Shown: piece after piece, positions 8,350 through 16,681 of the stretch | Position numbering within the stretch: the first letter of the stretch is position 1 | How the letters are laid out: each line of letters begins with the position of its first letter | Origin: an uncultured Collinsella sp. | GTDB taxonomy: Bacteria > Actinomycetota > Coriobacteriia > Coriobacteriales > Coriobacteriaceae | Assembly: GCA_958348225.1 (NCBI GenBank) | Contig: CATVYG010000003.1 | Coordinates: forward strand, 1 to 64,000 | Reading direction: 5' to 3' | DNA length: 64,000 bases | Made by a program: the position numbers and the translations under genes | The notes under the pieces: generated by a model | Database searches by the model: none | Told to the model about the DNA's origin: nothing | What the model saw: the letters and a program-made list of their open reading frames with translations, nothing else

Positions 8350-8976
8350 ATGGCAAAGTTTGAAGTAAAGAACAGCGAGGGCAAGAAGGTCGCCGAGGCC
8401 GAGCTCGCCGCTGAGGTGTACGGCATCGAGCCGAACATCCACGTTATGCACCACATCGTCAAGTGCCAGATGGCCTCTTGGCGTCAGGGCACCCAGTCCG
8501 CTAAGGGCCGCTCTGAGGTTTCCGGTGGCGGCAAGAAGCCTTGGCGTCAGAAGGGCACCGGCCGTGCCCGCCAGGGTTCCATCCGTGCTGCCCAGTGGCG
8601 TCACGGTGGCGTTGTCTTCGCCCCCAAGCCCCGTTCCTACGCTAAGCGTATGAACAACAAGGAGGTCAAGCTGGCTATGCGCTCCGCGCTGTCCGCCAAG
8701 CTGGCCGATGGCGAGCTCGTGCTCGTCGACGACTACGGCTTCGAGAAGCCTTCCACCAAGGCTGCCGTCGCCATGCTCAAGGCTCTCGGCCTTGAGGGCA
8801 AGCGTCTGACCATCATCGTTCGCGATGAGGACGTCAACGCCTACCTGTCGTTCCGCAACATTCCCAAGACGTTCATCATCACCGCTGACGAGGCCAACAC
8901 CTACGATCTCGTCAACAACAACGCCGTGCTGATGCCCGCCGACATCGCCGCTCACTTCGGGGAGGTGCTTGCATAA
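8350..8976 (+). CDS. rplD: Ribosomal protein L4
   Basis: 208-aa 50S protein; its extended loop (GGGKKPWRQKGTGRARQGSIR) lines the exit tunnel and is the macrolide-associated segment. In many bacteria L4 also represses its own operon by binding the leader RNA, making it the candidate ligand for the 7500-7682 leader. AAGGAG precedes the ATG. It abuts rplW directly. Confidence 0.96.
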   Translation: MAKFEVKNSEGKKVAEAELAAEVYGIEPNIHVMHHIVKCQMASWRQGTQSAKGRSEVSGGGKKPWRQKGTGRARQGSIRAAQWRHGGVVFAPKPRSYAKRMNNKEVKLAMRSALSAKLADGELVLVDDYGFEKPSTKAAVAMLKALGLEGKRLTIIVRDEDVNAYLSFRNIPKTFIITADEANTYDLVNNNAVLMPADIAAHFGEVLA

Positions 8977-9264
8977 ATGACCGCCCACGAGATCATCATC
9001 CGTCCGATCGTGTCCGAGCGTTCCTTCTCCGGCATGGAGCTGAACAAGTACACGTTCGAGGTCGCCAAGGATGCTAACAAGTATCAGATCAAGGACGCTG
9101 TCGAGGAGATCTTCGGCGTCAAGGTCGTTCGCGTGAACACCCTGACGGTCAAGCCCAAGACCAAGCGCGTGCGCTATGTCGCCGGCAAGACCCGTTCTTG
9201 GAAGAAGGCCATCGTCACGCTGGCCGAGGGCGACACCATCGAGGTCTTTGGCAACCAGGCCTAA
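8977..9264 (+). CDS. rplW: Ribosomal protein L23
   Basis: 95-aa 50S protein at the tunnel exit, a docking point for trigger factor and SRP. IIIRPIVSERSF and the VKPKTKRVR segment are typical. The ATG immediately follows the rplD stop, with GGGGAGG inside the rplD end as ribosome-binding site, so the two genes are tightly coupled. Confidence 0.95.
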   Translation: MTAHEIIIRPIVSERSFSGMELNKYTFEVAKDANKYQIKDAVEEIFGVKVVRVNTLTVKPKTKRVRYVAGKTRSWKKAIVTLAEGDTIEVFGNQA

Positions 9265-9282
9265 GACTCGCTGTTGTTGAGT

Positions 9283-9318
9283 GAGCTCATGCCTCCCAAA
9301 AAGGGGAGGCGAGAGCTC
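9283..9318 (+). terminator. Strong hairpin between rplW and rplB (attenuator-like)
   Basis: GAGCTC-AT-GCCTCCC pairs with GGGAGGC-GA-GAGCTC around an A/G loop, followed by AAGGTTTTGGG. The T run is short, so termination would be partial. A promoter-like region follows at once, which suggests that rplB onward is partly transcribed independently of rplC-rplW. Confidence 0.6.
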
Positions 9319-9331
9319 AAGGTTTTGGGCG

Positions 9332-9364
9332 TATAAAATGGACACGCCCGGAACCGTGTATACG
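9332..9364 (+). promoter_or_regulatory. Probable internal promoter upstream of rplB
   Basis: TATAAA at 9332 is one -10 candidate. Just after it, 9339-9363 matches 22 of 25 bases of the region before rplC, including ACACG (9342) and CGTGT (9355) with an 8-base loop, ending in TATACG. The stem varies by C-G to U-G exchange between the two sites, so the pairing is preserved. Confidence 0.55.
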
Positions 9365-9443
9365 TCCGGTGTCATCGCACCCGAGGCAGAACCTCGAATC
9401 CCTGTCTGCGATGGCTAACGGATTCCTATTGAAAGGGATTGTA

Positions 9444-10274
9444 ATGGCTGTAAAGCACCTTAAGCCGACCTCCGCTGGTAGGCGTTGGCAGACGATCTCC
9501 GACTTCTCCGAGATCACCTGCACCAAGCCCGAGAAGTCTCTTCTCGAGCCCCTGCCCAAGAAGGCCGGTCGTAACAACAACGGCCGCATCACCACCCGCC
9601 ACCAGGGCGGCGGCGTGAAGCGTCGTTACCGCGTGATCGACTTCAAGCGCAACAAGGACGGCGTGCCCGCCAAGGTTGCCACGATCGAGTACGATCCGAA
9701 CCGTTCCGCTCGCATCGCTCTGCTGCACTACGCTGACGGTGAGAAGCGCTACATCCTGGCCCCCAAGGGCCTCGAGGTCGGTCAGACCATCATGTCCGGT
9801 TCTGACGCCGACATCAAGCCGGGCAACGCTCTGCCCCTCGCCGACATCCCCGTCGGTACGCTCATCCACGCCGTCGAGTTCCAGCCGGGCAAGGGCGCTG
9901 CTATCGCCCGTTCCGCCGGTAACTCCTGCCAGCTGATGGGTAAGGAGGGCAAGTACGCTATCGTCCGTATGCCTTCCTCCGAGATGCGCCGCATCCTCGT
10001 TACCTGCCGCGCCACCGTCGGTGAGGTCGGCAACGCCGATCACTCCAACATCGTCATCGGCAAGGCCGGCCGTAAGCGTCACATGAACGTGCGCCCGACC
10101 GTCCGCGGTACCGTCATGAACCCTGTCGACCACCCGCACGGCGGTGGCGAGGGCAAGAACCACACCTCTGGTCGTCCCTCCGTTACCCCCTGGGGTAAGC
10201 CGACGAAGGGCCTTCGTACGCGCAAGAAGAAGAAGGTCTCGAACCAGCACATCATTCGTCGCCGTAAGAAGTAA
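9444..10274 (+). CDS. rplB: Ribosomal protein L2
   Basis: 276-aa 50S core protein required for subunit joining. [20 protein letters not shown] and the C-terminal [15 protein letters not shown] loop near the peptidyl transferase centre are diagnostic. The start is ATG 9444, after GAAAGGGATT; the open frame extends upstream to 9369 but without homology. It is preceded by a 170-base region with a hairpin and promoter. Confidence 0.96.
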   Translation: MAVKHLKPTSAGRRWQTISDFSEITCTKPEKSLLEPLPKKAGRNNNGRITTRHQGGGVKRRYRVIDFKRNKDGVPAKVATIEYDPNRSARIALLHYADGEKRYILAPKGLEVGQTIMSGSDADIKPGNALPLADIPVGTLIHAVEFQPGKGAAIARSAGNSCQLMGKEGKYAIVRMPSSEMRRILVTCRATVGEVGNADHSNIVIGKAGRKRHMNVRPTVRGTVMNPVDHPHGGGEGKNHTSGRPSVTPWGKPTKGLRTRKKKKVSNQHIIRRRKK

Positions 10275-10306
10275 TTTCGGATACCGAGTTTTAGGAGAAA
10301 GCACTT

Positions 10307-10567
10307 ATGAGCAGAAGTCTCAAAAAGGGCCCGTTCGTGGAGACTCGCCTTCTCTCGCGTATCACCGCGATGAACGAGGCTGGCAAGAAGGACGTCGTGA
10401 AGACCTGGTCCCGCGCGTCCACCATCTTCCCCGAGATGGTTGGTCACACCATCGCCGTCCACGACGGCCGCAAGCATGTGCCCGTGTATGTTACCGAGTC
10501 CATGGTTGGTCACAAGCTCGGCGAGTTCGCGCCGACTCGTACGTTCCGTGGCCACAAGGCCAAATAG
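10307..10567 (+). CDS. rpsS: Ribosomal protein S19
   Basis: 86-aa 30S head protein that contacts S13 and the A-site tRNA. It has the [10 protein letters not shown] start and the [16 protein letters not shown] segment. TAGGAGAAA precedes the ATG, 32 bases after rplB. Confidence 0.96.
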   Translation: MSRSLKKGPFVETRLLSRITAMNEAGKKDVVKTWSRASTIFPEMVGHTIAVHDGRKHVPVYVTESMVGHKLGEFAPTRTFRGHKAK

Positions 10568-10581
10568 GGGGTTAACCGTAA

Positions 10582-10953
10582 ATGGCAACTAAGTCTATTG
10601 AAACTGAGGCCACCGAGGTTCGCGCCGTCGCTAAGTACGTGCGTGTTTCCCCCAGCAAGGCCCGCCTGGTGGTCGATCTGATCCGCCGCAAGCCTGTCGC
10701 TCAGGCCTTCGACATCCTCCACTTCTGCGACCGCGCCGTCGCCGTGGATGTCGAGAAGGTTCTCCGTTCCGCCGTTGCGAACGCCGAGAACAACAACGGT
10801 CTGCGTGCCGACAACCTGGTTGTCGCCGCTGCCTATGTTGACGAGGGTCCGACGCTTAAGCGCATCCGTCCCCGCGCCAAGGGTTCCGCTTCTCGTATTC
10901 TGAAGCGTACTTCCCACATCACCGTCGTCGTTGCTCCTCGAAAGGAGGCGTAA
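10582..10953 (+). CDS. rplV: Ribosomal protein L22
   Basis: 123-aa 50S protein whose beta hairpin reaches into the exit tunnel. Typical parts are [15 protein letters not shown] and [20 protein letters not shown]. It has a short N-terminal extension (about 15 residues) relative to E. coli L22. A GGGGGTTAACC stretch precedes the ATG. Confidence 0.95.
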   Translation: MATKSIETEATEVRAVAKYVRVSPSKARLVVDLIRRKPVAQAFDILHFCDRAVAVDVEKVLRSAVANAENNNGLRADNLVVAAAYVDEGPTLKRIRPRAKGSASRILKRTSHITVVVAPRKEA

Positions 10954-10959
10954 AGCTGT

Positions 10960-11670
10960 ATGGGTCAGAAAGTCTACCCCACCGGCTTCCGTCTTGGCAT
11001 CACCGAGAACTGGCGCTCCCGCTGGTTTGCAGAGAAGGATTACGCTAAGACCCTCGGTAACGATCTCGAGATTCGCAAGTACCTCGAGAAGCGTCTTTCC
11101 CGCGCAGCTGTCTCCCGCGTCGAGATCGAGCGCGCTGGCGACAAGGTGAAGGTCATCATCCTCACCGCTCGCCCCGGCGTTGTCATCGGTAAGAAGGGTG
11201 CCGAGATCGATACCCTCCGCACCGAGCTCGAGAAGGTCGCTGGCGTCTCCAAGGGCCAGCTCTCCGTCGACGTTGTCGAGATCAAGCGCCCCGAGCTCGA
11301 CGCCAACCTCGTTGCTCAGTCTATCGCCGAGCAGCTCGAGGGCCGCGTTGCCTTCCGTCGCGCTATGCGCAAGGCTGTCCAGTCTGCCCGCAAGGCCGGC
11401 GCTAAGGGCATCCGTATCCAGTGCTCCGGTCGTCTCGGCGGTGCCGAGATGGGCCGTCGTGAGTGGTACCGCGAGGGTCGCGTGCCTCTGCACACCCTCC
11501 GTGCCAAGATCGACTACGGCACGGCTGTCGCCAGCACCACCATGGGCGCTTGCGGCGTGAAGGTCTGGATCTACCTGGGCGAGAAGCTCCCGGGCCAGCC
11601 TGTTCCCAACCCTGCACTCGAGGGCTCTTCCCGTCCTCGTCGTCGTAACTCCGAGAGGAGGGGTCAGTAG
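10960..11670 (+). CDS. rpsC: Ribosomal protein S3
   Basis: 236-aa 30S protein with a KH domain ([15 protein letters not shown]) and the C-terminal domain with mRNA-entry residues ([26 protein letters not shown] region). It starts [14 protein letters not shown] purine-rich AAAGGAGG inside the rplV end serves as ribosome-binding site. Its TAG shares one base with the GTG start of rplP. Confidence 0.96.
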   Translation: MGQKVYPTGFRLGITENWRSRWFAEKDYAKTLGNDLEIRKYLEKRLSRAAVSRVEIERAGDKVKVIILTARPGVVIGKKGAEIDTLRTELEKVAGVSKGQLSVDVVEIKRPELDANLVAQSIAEQLEGRVAFRRAMRKAVQSARKAGAKGIRIQCSGRLGGAEMGRREWYREGRVPLHTLRAKIDYGTAVASTTMGACGVKVWIYLGEKLPGQPVPNPALEGSSRPRRRNSERRGQ

Positions 11671-12173
11671 TGCTTGCCCCTAAGCGTATTCTTCACCGCA
11701 AGGTGCAGCGTGGCTCCATGAAGGGCCAGGCCAAGGGTAATACCGAGCTGCATTTCGGCGAGTTTGGTATCCAGGCTCTCGAGGCCCATTGGATCACCAA
11801 CCGTCAGATCGAGGCCGCTCGTATTGCCATGACCCGCTACATGAAGCGTGGCGGTCGTGTCTACATCACGATCTTCCCCGATAAGCCCATCACCAAGAAG
11901 CCTGCCGAGACTCGCATGGGTTCTGGTAAGGGTAACCCCGAGGAGTGGGTGGCCGTCGTCAAGCCCGGTCGCATCATGTTCGAGGTCAAGGGCGTGCCCG
12001 AGGAGGTCGCTCGCGAGGCTCTGCGTCTTGCACAGCACAAGCTTCCCATCAAGACCAAGATTGTTGCTGCCAAGAACGCTGAGCAGCGCATCGAGAAGGA
12101 GATGGCTGAGGAGGCCGCTCTCGAGGCCAAGTGGGCTGCTGAGGACGCCGCCGCCGCCAAGGAGGAGAACTAA
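11670..12173 (+). CDS. rplP: Ribosomal protein L16 with acidic/Ala C-terminal extension
   Basis: 167-aa 50S protein near the A-site tRNA elbow. It starts [14 protein letters not shown] and has [14 protein letters not shown] and [15 protein letters not shown]. The start is GTG 11670, overlapping the rpsC stop by one base. About 25-30 residues beyond the usual end form an Ala/Glu-rich helix, an extension not found in E. coli (136 aa). Confidence 0.94.
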   Translation: MLAPKRILHRKVQRGSMKGQAKGNTELHFGEFGIQALEAHWITNRQIEAARIAMTRYMKRGGRVYITIFPDKPITKKPAETRMGSGKGNPEEWVAVVKPGRIMFEVKGVPEEVAREALRLAQHKLPIKTKIVAAKNAEQRIEKEMAEEAALEAKWAAEDAAAAKEEN

Positions 12174-12388
12174 TGAAGCCCGCAGAGATTCGTGAGCTCT
12201 CGGACGCTCAGCTCGTTGAGAAGCTGAAGGAAATGCGCGCCGAGCTCTTTAACCTTCGTTTCCAGATGGCCACCAGCCAGCTGGACAACACCGCTCGCGT
12301 CAACACCGTGAAGAAGGACATCGCTCGCGTCCTCACGGAGCAGCGCGCCCGCGAGATCGCAGCGGAGAAGTCCGCTGTCGCCGAGTAG
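12173..12388 (+). CDS. rpmC: Ribosomal protein L29
   Basis: 71-aa helical 50S protein beside L23 at the tunnel exit. PAEIRELSDAQLVEKL and LFNLRFQMATSQL are the family pattern. The ATG overlaps the rplP stop (TAATG), indicating coupled translation. Confidence 0.93.
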   Translation: MKPAEIRELSDAQLVEKLKEMRAELFNLRFQMATSQLDNTARVNTVKKDIARVLTEQRAREIAAEKSAVAE

Positions 12389-12404
12389 GACCTAAGGAGA
12401 GAAC

Positions 12405-12665
12405 ATGACTGATTCGCGTAACTCGCGTAAGGTCCGTACGGGTGTCGTTACCTCCGTCTCCGGTGCCAAGACCATTGTTGTCACCATCACCGAGCGCAAG
12501 CGTCACCCCAAGTACGGCAAGATGATGACCAGCTCCAAGAAGCTGCACGCTCACGACGAGGAGTGCACGGCTGGCGTGGGCGACACCGTCCGCGTTATGG
12601 AGACCCGTCCTATGTCCAAGATGAAGCGTTGGCGCCTCATCGAGGTCGTCGAGCGCGCTAAATAA
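12405..12665 (+). CDS. rpsQ: Ribosomal protein S17
   Basis: 86-aa OB-fold 30S protein that binds 16S rRNA early in assembly. RTGVVTSVSGAKTIVV and the RHPKYGKMM segment are conserved. AAGGAG precedes the ATG. It is followed by a 118-base structured gap instead of the usual short spacing to rplN. Confidence 0.94.
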   Translation: MTDSRNSRKVRTGVVTSVSGAKTIVVTITERKRHPKYGKMMTSSKKLHAHDEECTAGVGDTVRVMETRPMSKMKRWRLIEVVERAK

Positions 12666-12692
12666 GCAGTCGCTCTTACGACTTGTACGTTT

Positions 12693-12758
12693 CCGAAGAT
12701 GTGCGTATGCCTGGTTTGCATACCACAGGCCGTCTAAAGGCAGCGCACCTCTCTTCGG
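12693..12758 (+). promoter_or_regulatory. Structured region between rpsQ and rplN
   Basis: CCGAAGA (12693) pairs with TCTTCGG (12752), GTGCG with CGCAC inside it, and TATGC (12706) with GCATA (12718) forms an inner hairpin. The layered structure immediately upstream of rplN suggests a regulatory RNA at the S10/spc boundary; no ligand can be assigned. Confidence 0.45.
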
Positions 12759-12783
12759 TTCTTAGTTCGGAGGAACATCTACC

Positions 12784-13152
12784 ATGATTCAGATGCAAAC
12801 CATGCTGAACGTCGCCGACAACTCCGGCGCTCGCAAGATTCGCTGCATCAAGGTGCTTGGCGGTTCCAAGCGTCGTTATGCAGGCATCGGCGATGTGTTC
12901 ATCGGTGCTGTCCAGGAGGCTACCCCTGGCGCCAACGTCAAGAAGAAGGACGTTGTCCGTTGCGTCGTCGTTCGCACCGTTAAGGAGATCCGCCGCAAGG
13001 ATGGCTCCTACATTCGCTTTGATGAGAACGCCTGCGTTGTCATCAACAACGATGGTTCGCCCGTCGGCACCCGTATCTTCGGGCCCGTCGCTCGCGAGCT
13101 TCGTGACAAGAAGTACATGAAGATCGTCTCGCTCGCTCCCGAGACCCTGTAG
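12784..13152 (+). CDS. rplN: Ribosomal protein L14
   Basis: 122-aa 50S protein at the subunit interface (bridge with 16S helix 14). [17 protein letters not shown] and the [12 protein letters not shown] end are diagnostic. TCGGAGGAA precedes the ATG. It is the first gene of the spc operon, but only L24 follows before the operon is interrupted. Confidence 0.96.
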   Translation: MIQMQTMLNVADNSGARKIRCIKVLGGSKRRYAGIGDVFIGAVQEATPGANVKKKDVVRCVVVRTVKEIRRKDGSYIRFDENACVVINNDGSPVGTRIFGPVARELRDKKYMKIVSLAPETL

Positions 13153-13165
13153 TTAGGGGAGATAT

Positions 13166-13471
13166 ATGTATATCAAGAAGGGCGATAAGGTCCAGGTTCT
13201 CTCTGGTAAGGATCGCGGCAAGCAGGGCGTTGTCCTGCGTGCTCTCCCCGCCGAGAACAAGGTCGTTGTCGAGGGCGTTTCGGTCGTCAAGAAAGCCGTC
13301 AAGCCCAACGCTGCCAACCAGCAGGGCGGCATCGTTTCGCAGGAGGCTCCCATCGACGCCTCCAACGTCAATCTCGTCTGCCCCGAGTGCGGTAAGGTTA
13401 CCCGCGTCGGTCACGAGAAGGACGGCAAGAACAAGCTGCGCGTCTGCAAGAAGTGCGGCCACAAGTTCTAA
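13166..13471 (+). CDS. rplX: Ribosomal protein L24, zinc-ribbon form
   Basis: 101-aa 50S assembly initiator. The KOW motif is [18 protein letters not shown], and a C-terminal CPEC...CKKC ribbon keeps all four cysteines. GGGGAG precedes the ATG. In the usual order rplE follows within a few bases; here a terminator and about 36 kb of other genes intervene. Confidence 0.95.
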   Translation: MYIKKGDKVQVLSGKDRGKQGVVLRALPAENKVVVEGVSVVKKAVKPNAANQQGGIVSQEAPIDASNVNLVCPECGKVTRVGHEKDGKNKLRVCKKCGHKF

Positions 13472-13497
13472 GCTGCCCGCAACATCAAGTTGCTAGC

Positions 13498-13531
13498 AAA
13501 GGCCCGGATGCCACGGCACCCGGGCCTTTTT
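13498..13531 (+). terminator. Terminator after rplX
   Basis: AAAGGCCCGG (13498) pairs with CCGGGCCTTT around an 11-base loop, followed by a T run. It ends the first half of the split ribosomal operon. Confidence 0.88.
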
Positions 13532-13539
13532 CTATCCCT

Positions 13540-13566
13540 ACTCATTGGGGACAGACTTAAATGAGT
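13540..13566. repeat. Short element with 7-bp inverted ends and GGGGACAG core
   Basis: ACTCATT and AATGAGT bracket GGGGACAGACTT. The core recalls the GGGACAG elements at 3997 and 5261, and it lies just after the rplX terminator, at the junction with the inserted genes. Confidence 0.45.
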
Positions 13567-13611
13567 ACCCTAACTGGGTAAGCATAAATGAGCGGGTTGT
13601 GCTGTATAAAT

Positions 13612-13748
13612 TGCTTGTGTGCGCGTTTATGCGCGTTAGATTGCGTTTAATTACGCACCTATGCGTATATATGCGCCGTTTACGGGGTAATAATGACCGT
13701 TTAGCGGTGAGATACGCACAAACGCGCACAGACGTGCGTGTTTGTGCG
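13612..13748 (+). promoter_or_regulatory. Operator-rich promoter region of the oxidoreductase/DeoR unit
   Basis: Many TGCG/CGCA half sites occur, including TGCGTTTAATTACGCA (near-palindrome) and a 34-base inverted repeat at 13715-13748 (CGCACAAACGCGCAC against GTGCGTGTTTGTGCG, one mismatch). It lies directly before the oxidoreductase and is the likely binding site of the DeoR-type regulator encoded next to it; that link is inferred. Confidence 0.55.
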
Positions 13749-13799
13749 AATATAGAGCTGTCAGAAATGCAAGACGTTCTATGACACAGGAGACACATA

Positions 13800-14879
13800 A
13801 TGGCAGATTCCAAGCAGGCTCCACTCGACGCCGCGGCAGCCGCCAAAGCAGCATTTGCTTCGGTCCAGGACAAGCCGTTCCCTAACGACATCTTTACGGC
13901 TCCCGAGCTCCGTTGGGCTGTGATCGGTTGCGGCGTTATTGCCAACCAAATGGCCCAGTCCCTCGCGCTGGCCGGCCGCAAGCTTGCGGGCGTCGCCAAC
14001 CGCACGCTGTCCAAGGCCCAGGCTTTTGCTGAGCAGTATGGCATCGAGAAGGTCTATGAAACGGTTGAGGACCTCTATGCCGATCCGGATATCGACGCCG
14101 TCTATATCACCACGCCGCACAACACGCATATCACCTATCTGCGTGCCGCGCTGGCCGCCGGCAAGCACGTGCTCTGCGAAAAGGCCATTACCCTCAACTC
14201 TGCCGAGCTCGACGAGGCCCGTGCCATCGCCGACGAGCACAACGTGGTCCTTATGGACGCCAACACGGTGCTCCACATGCCGCTGTATCAAGAGCTGCGC
14301 CGTCGAATGGATGCGGGCGACTTTGGCCGCATGAACCTCGCCCAGCTCAACTTTGGCAGCTATAAGGAGTACGGCGACCTGACCAACCGCTTCTACAACC
14401 GTAGCCTTGCCGGCGGCGCCATGCTCGACATTGGCGTGTATGCCCTGTCCGTCATGCGCCTGTTTATGGCCAGCCAGCCAGCCGAGGTCGTGTCTCTGGG
14501 CAACACCTGTGAGACCGGTGTCGACGTTGCGGGCGGCATTGTCTGCCGTAACGCCGAGCAGCAGCTGGGCGTCGTGAGCCTTACACTCCACTCCAAGCAG
14601 CCCAAGCGCTCGGTCATCAGCTTCGACAAGTGCTATATCGAGGTCAACGAGTATCCGCGCGCCGACCATGCGACCATCGTGTGGACTGCGGACGGTCACC
14701 GTGAGGAGGTCCACGCTGGCACCGAGGCATACGCTCTGTGCTACGAGATGGCTGACCTCGAGCAGGCCGTTGCCGGCGATGATTCGAAGCGCGAGCTTCT
14801 GGGCTATGCTTCTGATGTTATGGAGCTGATGACCAAGCTCCGCGCCGACTGGGGAGTCGTGTACCCCGAGGAGGAGTAA
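13800..14879 (+). CDS. Gfo/Idh/MocA family NAD(P)-dependent oxidoreductase
   Basis: 359 aa. A Rossmann N-terminus (VIGCGVIANQMA, residues 41-52) and the catalytic-site CEKAIT (Glu127-Lys128, where EKP is the family norm) place it with sugar or inositol dehydrogenases and trans-dihydrobenzenediol-dehydrogenase-like members; AGGAMLDIGVYAL is the conserved middle segment. There is an unusual 35-residue N-terminal lead. ACAGGAG precedes the ATG. It is 3 bases from the DeoR regulator, so they form one unit; the substrate is not identifiable. Confidence 0.88.
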   Translation: MADSKQAPLDAAAAAKAAFASVQDKPFPNDIFTAPELRWAVIGCGVIANQMAQSLALAGRKLAGVANRTLSKAQAFAEQYGIEKVYETVEDLYADPDIDAVYITTPHNTHITYLRAALAAGKHVLCEKAITLNSAELDEARAIADEHNVVLMDANTVLHMPLYQELRRRMDAGDFGRMNLAQLNFGSYKEYGDLTNRFYNRSLAGGAMLDIGVYALSVMRLFMASQPAEVVSLGNTCETGVDVAGGIVCRNAEQQLGVVSLTLHSKQPKRSVISFDKCYIEVNEYPRADHATIVWTADGHREEVHAGTEAYALCYEMADLEQAVAGDDSKRELLGYASDVMELMTKLRADWGVVYPEEE

Positions 14880-14882
14880 GCG

Positions 14883-15629
14883 ATGCTTGCGGAAGATAGG
14901 CTCAACGCGATCGTGTCGATGGTGCAGCAGGCCGGCTCGGTTACCGTGCCGGAGCTTGCTGAAGCCCTGGGCGTGACGCCGTCCACCATTCGCCGTGACC
15001 TGCAGACGCTCGACCGCGCACACCGTATCGCCAAGGTGCACGGTGGCGCGACAAGTCTTGAGCGCGCGCACGTGACGCGCGACCTAACGATCAGTGAGCG
15101 CAGCGATCTCCATAACGACGACAAGGAGCGTATCTGCGCCCGCGCCGCGGCGCTTGTGGAGCCCGATAGCTTTGTGTATATCGATTCGGGATCCACGACC
15201 CTCAAGCTCATCGAGCATCTTCCGCGCCTTGAGGGCGTCACCTATGTGACCGATTCCGTGCTCCATGCCCAGCATCTCGCTCTGCGCGGCATGCGCACCG
15301 TGGTGCTGGGCGGCGAGCTCAAGCCCGAGACCGAGGCGCTCGTCGGTCCCGACGCCTTGGCAACCCTGGACCGCTATAACTTCAACTGCGGCTTTTGGGG
15401 TTCCAATGGCATCGCCGCCGAGCAAGGTCTCACCACACCGGATATCGAGGAAGCGCAAGTCAAGCGTATCTCGATGCGCCATACCGCCAAACGCTTCGTA
15501 ATCTCAGACGCCAGCAAATTCGGCATGGTGGCGCCCGTCAAGTTCGCGGACTTCCGCGACGCAACGATTATTACCGCGGGCGAGGTGCCAGCCAAGTACC
15601 AGTCGATGGACAACGTCATCACGGTCTAG
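14883..15629 (+). CDS. DeoR/GlpR family transcriptional regulator
   Basis: 248 aa. An N-terminal winged HTH (about 1-57; VTVPELAEALGVTPSTIRRD) and a C-terminal sugar-phosphate-binding DeoR sensor domain with IDSGSTTLKL. This family usually represses sugar catabolic genes until a phosphorylated sugar binds. It follows the oxidoreductase at 3 bases and probably acts on the TGCG-rich operator region at 13612-13748. Confidence 0.9.
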   Translation: MLAEDRLNAIVSMVQQAGSVTVPELAEALGVTPSTIRRDLQTLDRAHRIAKVHGGATSLERAHVTRDLTISERSDLHNDDKERICARAAALVEPDSFVYIDSGSTTLKLIEHLPRLEGVTYVTDSVLHAQHLALRGMRTVVLGGELKPETEALVGPDALATLDRYNFNCGFWGSNGIAAEQGLTTPDIEEAQVKRISMRHTAKRFVISDASKFGMVAPVKFADFRDATIITAGEVPAKYQSMDNVITV

Positions 15630-15668
15630 CGACAGGGCAAGGTCAAAACCATTTAGGTTCCTCAATAG

Positions 15669-15707
15669 AAAAGCGGCAACACCCTCGATGGGCGATGCCG
15701 CTTTTGT
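15669..15707 (+). terminator. Terminator after the DeoR gene
   Basis: AAAAGCGGCA (15669) pairs with TGCCGCTTTT (15696), followed by GTTGT. It could act in both directions because the stem is flanked by A and T runs. Confidence 0.75.
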
Positions 15708-15719
15708 TGTCTGCCGTTT

Positions 15720-15939
15720 TGTCTAAATCTGTAACAACTAGACCGTTAAAAGTGGGCTAGGTGTTACAGATTGAGATACTTCCGAACCTTGCCGTCCCTT
15801 TGTCTCGATCTGTAACATCTGGGACCGATTTTGACGAGTAATTGTTACAGATTGAGATTTTCCCTTGAGGGGGATTCGAATGTCTCGATCTGTAACGGAT
15901 AGACCGGAAAATGGGTTCTAACTGTTACAGATCGAGACG
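15720..15939. repeat. Array of three 80/81-bp palindromic tandem repeats
   Basis: Units begin at 15720, 15801 and 15881. Each has a 16-base left arm (TGTCTCGATCTGTAAC type), a loop of exactly 27 bases, and a 16-base right arm (GTTACAGATTGAGA type), then a 20-22 base linker with unrelated sequence. Loops differ but share a GACCG core. In units 1 and 3 a second stem forms inside the loop from different bases (CTAG.CC/GG.CTAG and TAG.CC/GG..CTA). It lies between a terminator and the convergent pseudouridine synthase gene; no protein is encoded in this 377-base gap. Confidence 0.85.
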
Positions 15940-15986
15940 TTTTGGGACCGCGGCTGAGCCATTGCGGCAAAGCCACCACAAAGGTG

Positions 15987-16008
15987 CCTGCCCTTTTTGG
16001 CAGGTTTT
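15987..16008 (+). terminator. Hairpin with T run at the end of the palindromic array
   Basis: CCTGCC (15987) pairs with GGCAGG (15999), followed by TTTT on the + strand. It overlaps the stop codon of the convergent rRNA-modification gene. Confidence 0.55.
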
Positions 16009-16666
16009 AGGGCTCCCAGGGGCAGGGGGCTTCGATGTGGATGTGCTCACCGGTTACGGGATGCGTAAAGGACACGCTGTGGGCATGGAGCATCAGGCCG
16101 CAGGGGCGCGGCGTTCCGTACAGGTCGTCGCCAACCAGGGGATGGCGCTCGCTTGCCAGATGCACACGGATTTGGTGCTTGCGGCCGGTGAGCAGCTCGA
16201 CATCGATATACGAGCGCGTGGGCAGGCCACGACGGCTCTTAAGACGCTTGAGCACCTTCACGCGCGTCTGAGACGGCTTGCCGCTGGCGCCAACGCGCAT
16301 CTTGCGGCTATCGTGACGGTCGCGGGCGATGGGCTTGTCGATGAGCTTTTCGTCCCAGTCGATCTTGCCCTCGGCGAGCGCGAGGTAGTGCTTTTCGAAA
16401 GCGTGGTCGATGACCATCTGGTCAAAGGCAGGCTGCGTCTGCTTGTCGAGCGAGAACAGCACCACGCCGGTGGTGTCACGGTCCAGGCGGTTGAGCGGCT
16501 GCATGTCGGTCGCGGCAAAGTCGTCGCCCATCGCCAGCAGCAGGTCGCTGGCGTAGTCGGTAAGTGTGCGCTCGCCGGTGCCGTCGCCGTGGACGATCAT
16601 GCCGGCGGGCTTGTCGATGGCCATGAGCCAAGCGTCGCAGTAGAGGACTTGAGGTTCTTCGTTCAC
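16007..16666 (-). CDS. RluA-family RNA pseudouridine synthase
   Basis: 219 aa, lacking an S4 domain. It isomerises a uridine in 23S rRNA or tRNA. The catalytic motif is PLNRLDRDTTGVV (Asp62, where HRLD is usual); ELLTGRKHQIRVHLA and HAHSVSFTHPV are conserved RluA motifs. The short form resembles RluA/RluC-type minimal synthases, but the target base is not predictable. It is 15 bases downstream of the U32 gene on the same strand, so probably cotranscribed. Confidence 0.9.
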   Translation of the reverse strand: MNEEPQVLYCDAWLMAIDKPAGMIVHGDGTGERTLTDYASDLLLAMGDDFAATDMQPLNRLDRDTTGVVLFSLDKQTQPAFDQMVIDHAFEKHYLALAEGKIDWDEKLIDKPIARDRHDSRKMRVGASGKPSQTRVKVLKRLKSRRGLPTRSYIDVELLTGRKHQIRVHLASERHPLVGDDLYGTPRPCGLMLHAHSVSFTHPVTGEHIHIEAPCPWEP

Positions 16667-16681
16667 GTGTAAGCCTTTCGG

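Noticed and set aside
15720..15939. CRISPR or riboswitch tandem
   Set aside because: Only three units with long variable loops and no cas genes. No known aptamer core was recognised, and the downstream gene is convergent.
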